A stretch of DNA of 64,000 nt from Oceanirhabdus sp. W0125-5 (GTDB lineage: Bacteria > Bacillota > Clostridia > Clostridiales > Clostridiaceae), in contig NZ_CP115913.1 of NCBI RefSeq assembly GCF_027938815.1, positions 3,444,001-3,508,000 on the forward strand. Direction: 5' to 3'. Under the pieces are notes generated by a model, which was not told the origin of the DNA, did not search any database, and saw only the letters and a program-made list of their open reading frames with translations. Both the position numbers and the translations under genes were made by a program. Positions 42,839 through 51,496 of this stretch are shown here, in pieces (within the stretch, counting starts at the first letter, position 1; each line of letters starts with the position of its first letter).

Positions 42839-44031
42839 TCCTCCTCCTTAGTAAGTATCATTGCAACAACGTTATTTCCGAAACCACCAAAGTTAACAGT
42901 AAGACCAGCTTTAGCCCCCTCTACTTGACGTCCTGTAGCTTCTCCTCTAAGTTGTTTTACAATTTCTACAACCTGGGAAACCCCAGTTGCACCAAGTGGA
43001 TGTCCCTTTGCTTTTAAACCTCCTGAGGTGTTAATTGGGATTTTGCCACCAATCTTTGTTTCTCCATTTCTGGCTGCTATATGACCCTCACCCCTTTTAA
43101 AAAATCCAACCTCTTCTGATTCAACTATCTCTAGTATTTGGAAAGCATCATGAAGTTCTGCAACATCAATATCCTGTGGAGTAAGCCCCGCCATTTTATA
43201 TGCCTTTTCTGCTGAAAGACGAACTGCAAGCAAATCCGTAGGGACTTCTCTTTCAGCCACTACATGAGTATCTGTAGCTTGACCTATCCCTGCTATTTTT
43301 ATTGGTTTTTTATTGAATCTATCTGCTTTGTCCATAGCACATAATAAAACTGCTGCTGACCCATCAGATACAGGGCAACAATGGTACATACGAAGTGGCT
43401 CTGCAACATATGGATTCATTACATGTGCGTCCTCATCATCTGTTATACAATAAAGATTAGGCACCACATGTATATGTGCTACTGGATTATGGACTGCGTT
43501 CTCGTGGTTCTTAACTGATACTATTGATAAATCCTTTTCAGTTACTCCATACTTCTCCATACATAATTTTGTATAGAGTCCTGCGAAAGCTGGCAATGTT
43601 AGTCCATAGTCATATTCAGCTTCTGGGTGAAGCATTGTTGCAACAAAATCAGTGCCTTCCCAACCGCTAACAACCCTCATCATCTCTCCACCAACAACAA
43701 GGACACAATCACACATACCACTGGCAATAGCCATATAACCAAGTTTTATAGCAGATGCTCCTGAAGCTGGACCATTTTCTATTGTTTCAGCCATCGCTGG
43801 TCTTAGATTTAAATAATCCACTAGTGCAGATGCTATACCACTTTGTTTATTAAGGATACCCGCCCCCATTGTTGACACAAAAACCTGATCAACACCATGA
43901 CCTATCCCTGTTTTTACACCTGCATCATCAAGTGCTTCCATTGCAGCCATGCTTAGCATATCAGTAAATGTTCCGCCTGACATTTTACCAAATTTACTAT
44001 GACCTACCCCTACAATACCAACTTCTCTCAT
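42835..44031 (-). CDS. Thiolase-fold protein lacking the catalytic cysteine (SCPx/Ltp2-like)
   Basis: A protein of 398 residues with the overall SCP2-thiolase/lipid-transfer-type thiolase pattern, including GKIPINTSGGLKAKGHPLGATG with the conserved His, and NFGGFGNNV at the C-terminus. The nucleophile motif, normally VENxCASG, reads IENGPASG at 84-91, so a proline stands where the cysteine should be. The second cysteine is also absent. The Ltp2-type retro-aldolases, which likewise work with a DUF35 partner and have no thiolase cysteine, are the closest model. It probably cleaves or forms a C-C bond in an acyl-CoA-like substrate; that is inference. Confidence 0.85.
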   Translation of the reverse strand: MREVGIVGVGHSKFGKMSGGTFTDMLSMAAMEALDDAGVKTGIGHGVDQVFVSTMGAGILNKQSGIASALVDYLNLRPAMAETIENGPASGASAIKLGYMAIASGMCDCVLVVGGEMMRVVSGWEGTDFVATMLHPEAEYDYGLTLPAFAGLYTKLCMEKYGVTEKDLSIVSVKNHENAVHNPVAHIHVVPNLYCITDDEDAHVMNPYVAEPLRMYHCCPVSDGSAAVLLCAMDKADRFNKKPIKIAGIGQATDTHVVAEREVPTDLLAVRLSAEKAYKMAGLTPQDIDVAELHDAFQILEIVESEEVGFFKRGEGHIAARNGETKIGGKIPINTSGGLKAKGHPLGATGVSQVVEIVKQLRGEATGRQVEGAKAGLTVNFGGFGNNVVAMILTKEEE

Positions 44032-44702
44032 CTTTTATACCCTGGAATTTGCACATAAGTTGATGGAAGAATTGGATTCTCTGCAGTTTTAAGTAATTCT
44101 TCCTTTACAGGACGGCGGCCAGTAAGTTTAGAACCCTTGTGTTTTTCCCACAATTCTTTAGTTAACACATATGTTGGTACTCCACCTAGCTCATGCCATG
44201 TTTCTGGTCTTGATTCAAGTTCATATTCAATCATCCATCTCTTGAATCCATTTGGACTCTCAGCAACTATTAGTACTTCTTCCTGGTTTAAGATATCTAA
44301 ATGATATTCCATTTTTGCAGCAAATAATTGTGCTCCAATTCTAAGCCCTCTTTTTAAGGTCATGGTATGATAGGACATTCCAACCTTTTCATCAACTAAG
44401 CGACCATTAACAATACCAACTATTACTCCATCTATTGTTCCAATTAAGCAATATTCATCCTTAACTCTATATCTGTAATAACCTAAAAGCTCGGAGTATA
44501 TTCTAGATGCAACAATATCATAAAAGTCAGCTTCAACTGTCATAAGAGGCTTTACAGCTTCTAAAATAAGTGGCACCTCTTCTCTTTTGATTTGACGAAT
44601 TACTAATTTTTCTCCAGTGGCCATGGTGATATACTTAGCTGGATAAGGTGCCATTGGTGTTTCAACAGGTCTTAAACTTTGTTCCATTTTGTCTATTTTC
44701 AT
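44028..44702 (-). CDS. GNAT-like acetyltransferase-fold protein
   Basis: A protein of 224 residues, four-base overlap with the thiolase-like gene. Residues 25-180 look like a GNAT fold: LVIRQIKREEVPLIL at the start, YCLIGTIDGVIVGIVNGR, and the acyl-CoA loop region LKRGLRIGAQLFAAKMEYHLD. The C-terminal 50 residues (GSKLTGRRPVKEELLKTAEN) are an extension. It lacks a perfect RxxGxG motif, so activity is uncertain. Location suggests that it acts on the same acyl-CoA or amine as the thiolase-DUF35 pair. Confidence 0.6.
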   Translation of the reverse strand: MKIDKMEQSLRPVETPMAPYPAKYITMATGEKLVIRQIKREEVPLILEAVKPLMTVEADFYDIVASRIYSELLGYYRYRVKDEYCLIGTIDGVIVGIVNGRLVDEKVGMSYHTMTLKRGLRIGAQLFAAKMEYHLDILNQEEVLIVAESPNGFKRWMIEYELESRPETWHELGGVPTYVLTKELWEKHKGSKLTGRRPVKEELLKTAENPILPSTYVQIPGYKR

Positions 44703-44820
44703 TATTTCCCATCCTTTCTAATATATTTAATGTACCTACCTGTACACTTATGAACTTCTTATATAAATAATTGAAAATCAATTCTTATATATCTCTTTTA
44801 AGTTTACTCTCGGTCAAAAG

Positions 44821-45612
44821 TTACTCTGCATCAAATGCTACAATACGAGATATGCAGGATTCTCCACCTTCAAATCTCCATGGGAAGCATCCTATTATTA
44901 GTCTCTTACCCAGCACTTTATCAATTTCTCCACCAAGATTTTCAGCATGTATAATATCATGAGGGAACAAGTCATAATGCATTAATTGATAATCATCCTC
45001 TGGCCAGAAGTCTTCGAGCCCTTTACCGTATTTAGCTTTTAAATGTCTATCTGCTCGTCTAGCTTCTTTTGGAGCCCATTCACGGATTTTTGTGTTCATT
45101 GGATGATCCGCAGAACCACAGTCAACACCTATCCATTTAAATTCCATTTCCTTACACCATTTGGAGAATTCCTTTGTTGGTCCTGGATGTCTCATCATAA
45201 ACCTTTCCTCATCTGCCTCAGGTTCATCCCAGCCATATTTGTGGTAACCAGTGTGTATAATTAAAATATCACCCTTTCTAACATCTGCTCTATCCATTAT
45301 GTCCTTTGAAGTGTATATTCCATAATCCTCTGCAATATCAGATATATCAACAACAACTCCTGGTCCCACAAGATCCTCTAATGGAATACTTGCTATATCC
45401 CGTCCATGTGTACAAAAGTGCATAGAACCATCCAGGTGAGTACCAACATGATTTGAATGAGTTAACACCTGACCATTAGCACCATTTGATGAAAGTCTTT
45501 TGAAAAACTTGATTTCAAGAGGCTCATAGGTTGGCCACGCTGGCGTTAAGTGACTAATCTTTTGAGTTAAATCATACATTTTCACATTTTTAAAAATATC
45601 AATAATGTTCAT
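44821..45612 (-). CDS. Cyclase family protein (kynurenine formamidase/isatin hydrolase-like)
   Basis: A protein of 263 residues from ATG 45612 behind GGAGGTATAT. The metal-binding signature HSNHVGTHLDGSMHF at about 52-66 fits the HxGTHxDxPxHF motif of PF04199. Members hydrolyse amide, imide or lactam bonds with Zn or Mn (kynurenine formamidase, isatin hydrolase). Here it lies between AllG-like and GNAT-like genes, so it may open a cyclic amide or release an N-acyl group in the pathway. The substrate is unknown. Confidence 0.85.
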   Translation of the reverse strand: MNIIDIFKNVKMYDLTQKISHLTPAWPTYEPLEIKFFKRLSSNGANGQVLTHSNHVGTHLDGSMHFCTHGRDIASIPLEDLVGPGVVVDISDIAEDYGIYTSKDIMDRADVRKGDILIIHTGYHKYGWDEPEADEERFMMRHPGPTKEFSKWCKEMEFKWIGVDCGSADHPMNTKIREWAPKEARRADRHLKAKYGKGLEDFWPEDDYQLMHYDLFPHDIIHAENLGGEIDKVLGKRLIIGCFPWRFEGGESCISRIVAFDAE

Positions 45613-45633
45613 ATATACCTCCATTTATATTAA

Positions 45634-47046
45634 TTATTTAACTGTCTTTTTAACAAAATAAGAAAGTGCATCTTTAAAGCATTTCATTGGAGGATGAACT
45701 ATACCTGCCCCTACTTGACCAACACCTGCTCTATTGCATGCAACTCCAGTATTTATAATTGGTAAAATTCCTGTTTCAATAACTTTTCTAAAATCTATTC
45801 CAGTAGGTGTTCCTCTAAAATTCATATTGGGCATCTTAAAAGCATTATTTTCAGCACAGGTAATTTCATACATACTAGTTGTATAATTTACTGCATCCTT
45901 TGGTGTCCCTCCTACAAATTGAACAATTGCTGGAGCAGTAGCCATAGCAAATCCCCCTATTCCTGCTGTTTCAGTTATTGTACTATCTCCTAAATCTGGG
46001 TTTGCATCGGTTTCATCAAAGCCTGGAAAATAAAGACCTGTAACGTTTTCACAAGGGGCTGTAAACCACTTATCTCCAGTACCTGCTACCCTGATTCCAA
46101 AATCAGTACCATTCCTGGACAAGGCATAGACCACTGTACTGTATTCTATATTTTCAAGTGGATCTAAGCTGCATTTGCATGCTGGCATGGAAACATTTAA
46201 AAAGAAATGATCATTCTTATCTATGAAAGTTAGCACCTGTGCTTTTATTCTATCTGAAAAATTTGTTTTAACTATAAATGGTGCTAATTCCCTAAATAAC
46301 AATGAAGTCCCTGCTTTATTTCTGTTATGTCCCTCATCACCCATTTGAATCATTTGTGCTAATATTGTTTTAACATCAATGCTCCCCTTCAAAACCATAG
46401 CAACCTTTAGAACAGGTGCTAGGACTGCTTCCATCCAGTTTAATTTTTCAATTACTTCTGGGCCAAAAGCTCCAAATCGTAAAACTTTCCCTAATCCTTC
46501 GTTTAATGTGCAATATGCATAGTTTCCAAAAGTCTTGTTTTGAAGAATCCATACAGGCATTGAATAAGTTACAACTCCAGCCATAGGACCTACAGTTTTG
46601 TGATGATGACATGGATCAAATTTTATTTTTCCAGAGGCAGCTAGAGTTCTTGCCTCTTCTTCATTTGTAGCAAGCTTTTCATATATTAAACCACCTATTA
46701 CAGCGCCCTTAACTGGCTCACTCATTCTATCCCAGGTTATTGGTGGCCCTGCGTGAAGAATTGTATGCTTTGTCATTCCTGGAATATCAATACCAGCTTG
46801 ACCAATGCCAACAATTATTGGCTCAGCAGCAAGAAGTCTATCTATCGCCTCCTTATTTGCTTTTTCAATTTTTTCACTTATACTCGTTGATTCTAATGCA
46901 GAAAGTTTTTTACTTGCTTCACTTGGTGGTCTCCAATTAACATGGATACTCTCTACCTTTTGTTCCTTTAAGTCTTTATGAAAAGACTCTAATCCGAGAT
47001 TTATAACCTTAAGTTTCTTATTGAATAATTCATTTATCTCGGGCAT
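45634..47046 (-). CDS. allG: DUF1116 protein, AllG-like oxamate carbamoyltransferase subunit
   Basis: A protein of 470 residues of the YlbE/DUF1116 family, starting MPEINELFNKKLKV behind GAGGAGG. Typical blocks are VGIGQAGIDIPGMTKHTILHAGPPITW, CHHHKTVGPMAGVVTYSMPVW and NMNFRGTPTGIDFRKVIETG. DUF1116, FdrA and DUF2877 have been shown to form the oxamate carbamoyltransferase that splits oxalurate into oxamate and carbamoyl phosphate in allantoin fermentation. All three lie here in a row (12 bases from the FdrA gene). The symbol reflects family and context; a paralogous carbamoyltransferase on another substrate is possible. Confidence 0.8.
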   Translation of the reverse strand: MPEINELFNKKLKVINLGLESFHKDLKEQKVESIHVNWRPPSEASKKLSALESTSISEKIEKANKEAIDRLLAAEPIIVGIGQAGIDIPGMTKHTILHAGPPITWDRMSEPVKGAVIGGLIYEKLATNEEEARTLAASGKIKFDPCHHHKTVGPMAGVVTYSMPVWILQNKTFGNYAYCTLNEGLGKVLRFGAFGPEVIEKLNWMEAVLAPVLKVAMVLKGSIDVKTILAQMIQMGDEGHNRNKAGTSLLFRELAPFIVKTNFSDRIKAQVLTFIDKNDHFFLNVSMPACKCSLDPLENIEYSTVVYALSRNGTDFGIRVAGTGDKWFTAPCENVTGLYFPGFDETDANPDLGDSTITETAGIGGFAMATAPAIVQFVGGTPKDAVNYTTSMYEITCAENNAFKMPNMNFRGTPTGIDFRKVIETGILPIINTGVACNRAGVGQVGAGIVHPPMKCFKDALSYFVKKTVK

Positions 47047-47058
47047 TGCGCACCTCCT

Positions 47059-48627
47059 CTATATTTTATTTAGTTTTTCAAGAATTAATGAGGATAGTTT
47101 TACAGCTTGAGCATTTGATGGCATTAATACAACCCCTTCTTTTTCTAATTTTTCACATTGTTGTTTGTAATTTTGAGGATCACCCTCTGTACCACATACA
47201 TACCCAATTACACATAGATATTTATTATTTTTTTTCATAGCTGCTTTTGCATTTCTTATAGCTTCAAGCATTTCCCCTGCTGGATCTATATTTGATCCAT
47301 AACCAAGGACAAAATCCATAAGTACTATAGCAATGCCCTGATCCTGGACTTCCTTTATAAGTCTTTCTACTCTAACCGCTGGATCTATCATAGGATGTGG
47401 CTTTCCAACAGTGAAATCATCGTCACCCAGGTCAATGCATGTATGCTCCACACTTTTATGTGTATCCTCTAATCTAAGTTCCGGTGAGAATTGTATATTA
47501 GAGTATATCCTATAACCTTCTTTACCTAGCATCTTCATTGCTTCATCCGCCAAGGTGCCTCCAGTATATAAAGCTCTTAAGTACTTCTGTCCTTTATTAA
47601 ACTTTTTACATTCACCTTGGACAATTTTTTCTATTTCCTCATCTGATAATGTAAAGCCAGTAAAATCCTCTATTTCTTTTCCCTCTGCTAACAGTACTGC
47701 CTTTCTTGCTGCATCCTCAAGGTTTAAGCATGAGAATGCACCCTGCTTTTCAATTTCACACCTATCTCCACCTATAAAACATGCAACAACTGGCTTATCT
47801 GTGGTTTTTACCATATTTAATATTTTTTCTGCTACCTCAGGTGCTGGTGGTTTAGAGATTAACACTATAACCTTTGTTTCTTCATCATGAATTAAGGCTT
47901 TAAATCCCTCAATCATCATAATTCCACCAACTTGACTTTTAAGATCTCTTCCCCCTGTTCCGATAACCTGGGATACTCCACCACCCATTTTATCTATAAT
48001 CACAGTAACCTCCTGGGTTCCTGTACCAGAAGCTCCTACTATACCAATATCCCCTCTTCTCACAACATTTGCAAAGCAAAGGGGTACTCCATTAATAATT
48101 GCAGTACCACAATCTGGTCCCATAACTAGCAGCCCCTTATCTCTGCCTATTTCCTTTAATTTGATTTCCTCTTCTACTGTCACATTATCACTAAATAACA
48201 TTACATGAAGATTATTATTTAATGCTCTTCTTGCTTCATAAGCAGCGTACTTTCCTGGCAAGGAGATAACTGCCATATTAGCTCCCTCAAGATGCTTAAC
48301 TGCTGAACTGAGAGTTGTGGGTTTATACTCTAAAGCTGAATCATGGTTGTCTGCCTTAGTATTTAATAATTCATCAACCTTTTTAACAATGGTTTTAAGT
48401 ATATTTTCCTCATCACTTGCAACTGCTATGAAAAAATCATTTGGTGTCAATCCCTTTACTTCATCATTTGACAATCCCAAGTTTTCTGTTAGTTCTTTAT
48501 TCAGTTCTGTTCCCATACCAACTATAACGTCTTTAACATTTGACATTTTTTTAATTTCCTTAGTTATTAGCATTAATGCCACCGAATCATAGTAAGTATT
48601 TTTTCTAATCTCTACACACAGATTCAT
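47059..48627 (-). CDS. allF: FdrA family protein, AllF-like carbamoyltransferase subunit
   Basis: A protein of 522 residues related to succinyl-CoA synthetase alpha. It shows GPDCGTAIINGVPLCFANVV, GIVGASGTGTQEVT with the CoA-ligase-like glycine loop, and a C-terminal domain with GTLADEAMKML and HPMIDPAVRVERL. It starts MNLCVEIRKNTYYDSV behind GGAGGGG, overlapping the DUF2877 gene by 23 bases. The family is a subunit of oxamate carbamoyltransferase. There is no nearby carbamate kinase to convert carbamoyl phosphate to ATP. Confidence 0.82.
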   Translation of the reverse strand: MNLCVEIRKNTYYDSVALMLITKEIKKMSNVKDVIVGMGTELNKELTENLGLSNDEVKGLTPNDFFIAVASDEENILKTIVKKVDELLNTKADNHDSALEYKPTTLSSAVKHLEGANMAVISLPGKYAAYEARRALNNNLHVMLFSDNVTVEEEIKLKEIGRDKGLLVMGPDCGTAIINGVPLCFANVVRRGDIGIVGASGTGTQEVTVIIDKMGGGVSQVIGTGGRDLKSQVGGIMMIEGFKALIHDEETKVIVLISKPPAPEVAEKILNMVKTTDKPVVACFIGGDRCEIEKQGAFSCLNLEDAARKAVLLAEGKEIEDFTGFTLSDEEIEKIVQGECKKFNKGQKYLRALYTGGTLADEAMKMLGKEGYRIYSNIQFSPELRLEDTHKSVEHTCIDLGDDDFTVGKPHPMIDPAVRVERLIKEVQDQGIAIVLMDFVLGYGSNIDPAGEMLEAIRNAKAAMKKNNKYLCVIGYVCGTEGDPQNYKQQCEKLEKEGVVLMPSNAQAVKLSSLILEKLNKI

Positions 48628-49609
48628 TTAACCATCCCCTCCTATACTTTAAATTACTCAAGATCCTAAGTCCTGCGTAAATACCAAGTGCCGTATCAGT
48701 TCCTGATGTTTCACCAAATCCAATAACGTCAATCAATGCTTTAATAATACGTCTATGATTTTGATCTTCATCATTATCAAAATTGAAAATTGCCCCCATT
48801 AGATTAAATACCGCTTCATTTGTCTCTCCCACTGATGAATGCTTTAACATTTCAGAGCTAACTCTAGTTGTTTTATATAAGCATGAGCTAATGATTTTAC
48901 TATTAAATTCATATATTTGTTGAAGATTTAAGTTATAATAACTTCCCATATATATGTATGTAATCATTAGACCGCTAATAAAATCATCCATTGATGGTGT
49001 AAGCCCATATCCAAAACCTATAACATCCTGTGCTAAATATCCTATATCATCCACATCTGCTTTAATAACACCATAAATGAAATTAATAAACCTATCATTT
49101 ATAAATTCAAATCTTCTATCAAAACCACATTCATGAAAAGAAGATAGATCAAGTTCTGGTAATTTACCTGCAAGGGTATTTACTAATGGCCCCATACCAT
49201 AAAGCTTCCCAAATGTTTTTAATCCTTCTCCAATAATCTTTATGTTCTCTAAAAGTTGCTGTTCTGGAATGTTTGAAATATTTGTTTCAACAAGTGAAGA
49301 CCACTTTTTAGCATTAATCATGTCTATATATAAATTCTTTTGTGTACAAGAAATCCCACTTTCGCTAAATTCAAATGATAAACCTTTTGTTATATTTAAA
49401 TCATAAAAATCAACTTGTTCTCCTACATCCAAAATCACACTCATTGGAGACATTTTTTTATCCTTACTTAAAAGTGTTATGATTAAATCATCACATTCAA
49501 TGTTCAATGCATTTTTAAATACAGAGTGAACATTTCCACGTAATGTTCCTTGTTTCAAAATCATGTTATGAAGATTTTTGCATATAAATAATCCTTTCAA
49601 TAAAATCAT
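48605..49609 (-). CDS. allH: DUF2877 protein, AllH-like carbamoyltransferase subunit
   Basis: A protein of 334 residues. The family signature GFGYGLTPSMDDFISGLM is near 200-217, where most members have GLTPxGDDFLxG; here Gly is replaced by Met. This is the YlbF-like third subunit of oxamate carbamoyltransferase. It is the first gene of the cluster. The start is uncertain: ATG at 49609 is very close to AAAGGG, and a TTG three codons later has better spacing. Upstream lies copy E of the dispersed repeat. Confidence 0.78.
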   Translation of the reverse strand: MILLKGLFICKNLHNMILKQGTLRGNVHSVFKNALNIECDDLIITLLSKDKKMSPMSVILDVGEQVDFYDLNITKGLSFEFSESGISCTQKNLYIDMINAKKWSSLVETNISNIPEQQLLENIKIIGEGLKTFGKLYGMGPLVNTLAGKLPELDLSSFHECGFDRRFEFINDRFINFIYGVIKADVDDIGYLAQDVIGFGYGLTPSMDDFISGLMITYIYMGSYYNLNLQQIYEFNSKIISSCLYKTTRVSSEMLKHSSVGETNEAVFNLMGAIFNFDNDEDQNHRRIIKALIDVIGFGETSGTDTALGIYAGLRILSNLKYRRGWLNESVCRD

Positions 49610-49702
49610 CCCTTTATAACTAAATTTATTTTATAATTGTTATTTTTATTCATTAATTTGTTTTTATAAACTAAAGACTTTTCTATGGTATCGCTGTATT
49701 TT

Positions 49703-49867
49703 GTTTAAGTTTTCATTAGTTTAGTTTACATAATCTCATATATGTAAATCAATATTCAAAATAATATTTGTAAATAAAATAATCTAACACCCCACCCCAA
49801 AGACATCAGAGCTCTACCCTATATTCATTTCTCATCTTTCGCTAAATGCATTCTTAAGACCATTGAC
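49703..49867 (-). repeat. Dispersed repeat, copy E (site, hairpin, gene 3' end)
   Basis: GTTTACATA-N8-TATGTAAAT at 49724-49749, with a degenerate upstream iteron (GTTTAAGTTTTCATTA). A decayed hairpin follows at 49781-49811, then about 50 bases matching the last 15-18 codons of the 71-residue gene, with several changes. The 49610-50000 gap also holds the opp operon terminator. Confidence 0.72.
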
Positions 49868-49879
49868 TATAACTTAAAA

Positions 49880-49931
49880 ACAAAATCTCCAACTCAGTTC
49901 TGATAAACTCAAACCAAGTTGGAGATTTTTA
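49880..49931 (-). terminator. Terminator of the opp operon
   Basis: AAAATCTCCAACT / AGTTGGAGATTTT stem with T-rich tail on the minus strand, 70 bases after the stop at 50001. Confidence 0.85.
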
Positions 49932-50000
49932 CACGATATAATTTATTCCTATATTTAGTAACAATAAGTGTATAATTTTTAACGCAGACTTATACCTCCA

Positions 50001-50378
50001 TCAAATAATCATACCTGTAACAACAGATATTGTAATATATACCCCACCTACAAGTAATATATTTACTCCTATTCCTTTAGTATTATATTTTGAATTCTCT
50101 ATATGCTTATATTCCTTATAATCATTGAATGTTTTGAAGTGATTTCCATCACCTTTATTTTTTGAAAACATTCTTCTACTTAAATATCCAATACTAGAGA
50201 ATATACCAGCAGCACCAGATACAATTATTAACCCAGGAAAGAAGTAAACTGTACCCATTAAGAAAAATACATTAGATAGATTAACCAAGCTCATTTCAAA
50301 ATCATATCTTAAAAACAATACTAGTGACATTATAAGAATAGATAAAGCTATTGTAGTAAAAATTCTCTTTATATTCAT
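50001..50378 (-). CDS. DUF3899 family membrane protein
   Basis: A protein of 125 residues with three hydrophobic helices (about 8-24, 35-65 and 105-124) and a basic cytoplasmic loop containing SRRMFSKNKGDGN. It matches the DUF3899 layout, which is common at the end of oligopeptide transporter operons. It shares a base with the OppF stop codon (ATAATG overlap), so it is translated with the transporter. Its role is unknown. Confidence 0.75.
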   Translation of the reverse strand: MNIKRIFTTIALSILIMSLVLFLRYDFEMSLVNLSNVFFLMGTVYFFPGLIIVSGAAGIFSSIGYLSRRMFSKNKGDGNHFKTFNDYKEYKHIENSKYNTKGIGVNILLVGGVYITISVVTGMII

Positions 50379-51496
50379 TATCCCTTCAACTCTTTTCTGT
50401 ATTCTTCCAATTCTTTTGAGTTGGCAAGAATAAAATGTCCCTCTCTTATTTCATGAAATACAGGTTCTTCTTCTGAGTAATCATGAGCTGTTTGAGGATT
50501 ATAGATTGTTCTTTTTCTGTACTTTTCATAGTTTGGATCAGGTAATGGAACTGCAGAAAGCAATGATTTTGTATAAGGATGTAATGGATTCTCAAATAAT
50601 TCGTCAGCGGGTGCAAGTTCAACCATATTACCATAATACATAACTCCCACTCTATCGCTAATATACTTTACTACAGATAAATCATGGGCAATAAACAATA
50701 TCGTTATTCCGAACTCTTTACGGAGGTCATTTAAGAGGTTGATTATTTGAGCCTGTATTGATACATCAAGTGCACTTATTGGCTCATCTGCTATTAAGAA
50801 AGCAGGATTGAGAACTAAAGCTCTTGCTATACCTATTCTCTGACGTTGACCACCACTAAATTCATGAGGATATCTATTTGCATGTTCAGGCACTAGCCCA
50901 ACAGTTTCTAGAACCTTATTAACTTGTTCAATAATTACTGAGTCTTTCTTCACACCTGAAATTCTTAAACCTTCAGCTATGATCTCTTTAACCGTCATCC
51001 TTGGGTCAAGAGATGCGATAGGATCTTGGAAAATCATCTGCATCTTCTTCATTAACTCATAATTAGGCTTTTCATTCTGACGCTTTTTCCTTCTTATCTC
51101 TTTTCTGTTGAACTTAATAGACTTTTTGGCTTCAAGTTTCTTTGCAGTATCCTTTTCACTTCTAATGATTTTTTTTGCCTCTTGGATAGCTTCAATATTT
51201 GATTTTATACCTTCTGCTATAGGTTTTCCCAAAAATTCGATTGTTCCATCTGTTGGTTCATGAAGCTTCACCAAGGTTCTTCCCGTAGTTGTTTTTCCAC
51301 AACCAGATTCACCAACCAAGCCAAAAACTTCACCACTATAAACATCAAAACTTACACCGTCTACAGCCTTAACTACTAACTTTTGTTTTCCAACACCTGA
51401 TTTAAAGTGCTTTTTAAGATTCTTAATACTAAGTACAGGTGCAGTTTCACTCTGTTTAATCTCAATCTTATTTTTAAACTTCAAACTGTTTCTCAT
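50378..51496 (-). CDS. oppF: Oligopeptide ABC transporter ATP-binding protein OppF
   Basis: A protein of 372 residues. Walker A GESGCGKTT near 56, Q-loop MIFQDP near 158, signature SGGQRQRIGIARAL near 215, Walker B FLIADEPISALD near 238, and the OppF-type C-terminal NPLHPYTKSLLSAVPLPDP. A lysine/glutamate-rich insertion of about 50 residues (about 90-150, AKKIIRSEKDTAKKLEAKK-type) lies between Walker A and the Q-loop. It overlaps oppD by 23 bases. Confidence 0.92.
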   Translation of the reverse strand: MRNSLKFKNKIEIKQSETAPVLSIKNLKKHFKSGVGKQKLVVKAVDGVSFDVYSGEVFGLVGESGCGKTTTGRTLVKLHEPTDGTIEFLGKPIAEGIKSNIEAIQEAKKIIRSEKDTAKKLEAKKSIKFNRKEIRRKKRQNEKPNYELMKKMQMIFQDPIASLDPRMTVKEIIAEGLRISGVKKDSVIIEQVNKVLETVGLVPEHANRYPHEFSGGQRQRIGIARALVLNPAFLIADEPISALDVSIQAQIINLLNDLRKEFGITILFIAHDLSVVKYISDRVGVMYYGNMVELAPADELFENPLHPYTKSLLSAVPLPDPNYEKYRKRTIYNPQTAHDYSEEEPVFHEIREGHFILANSKELEEYRKELKG

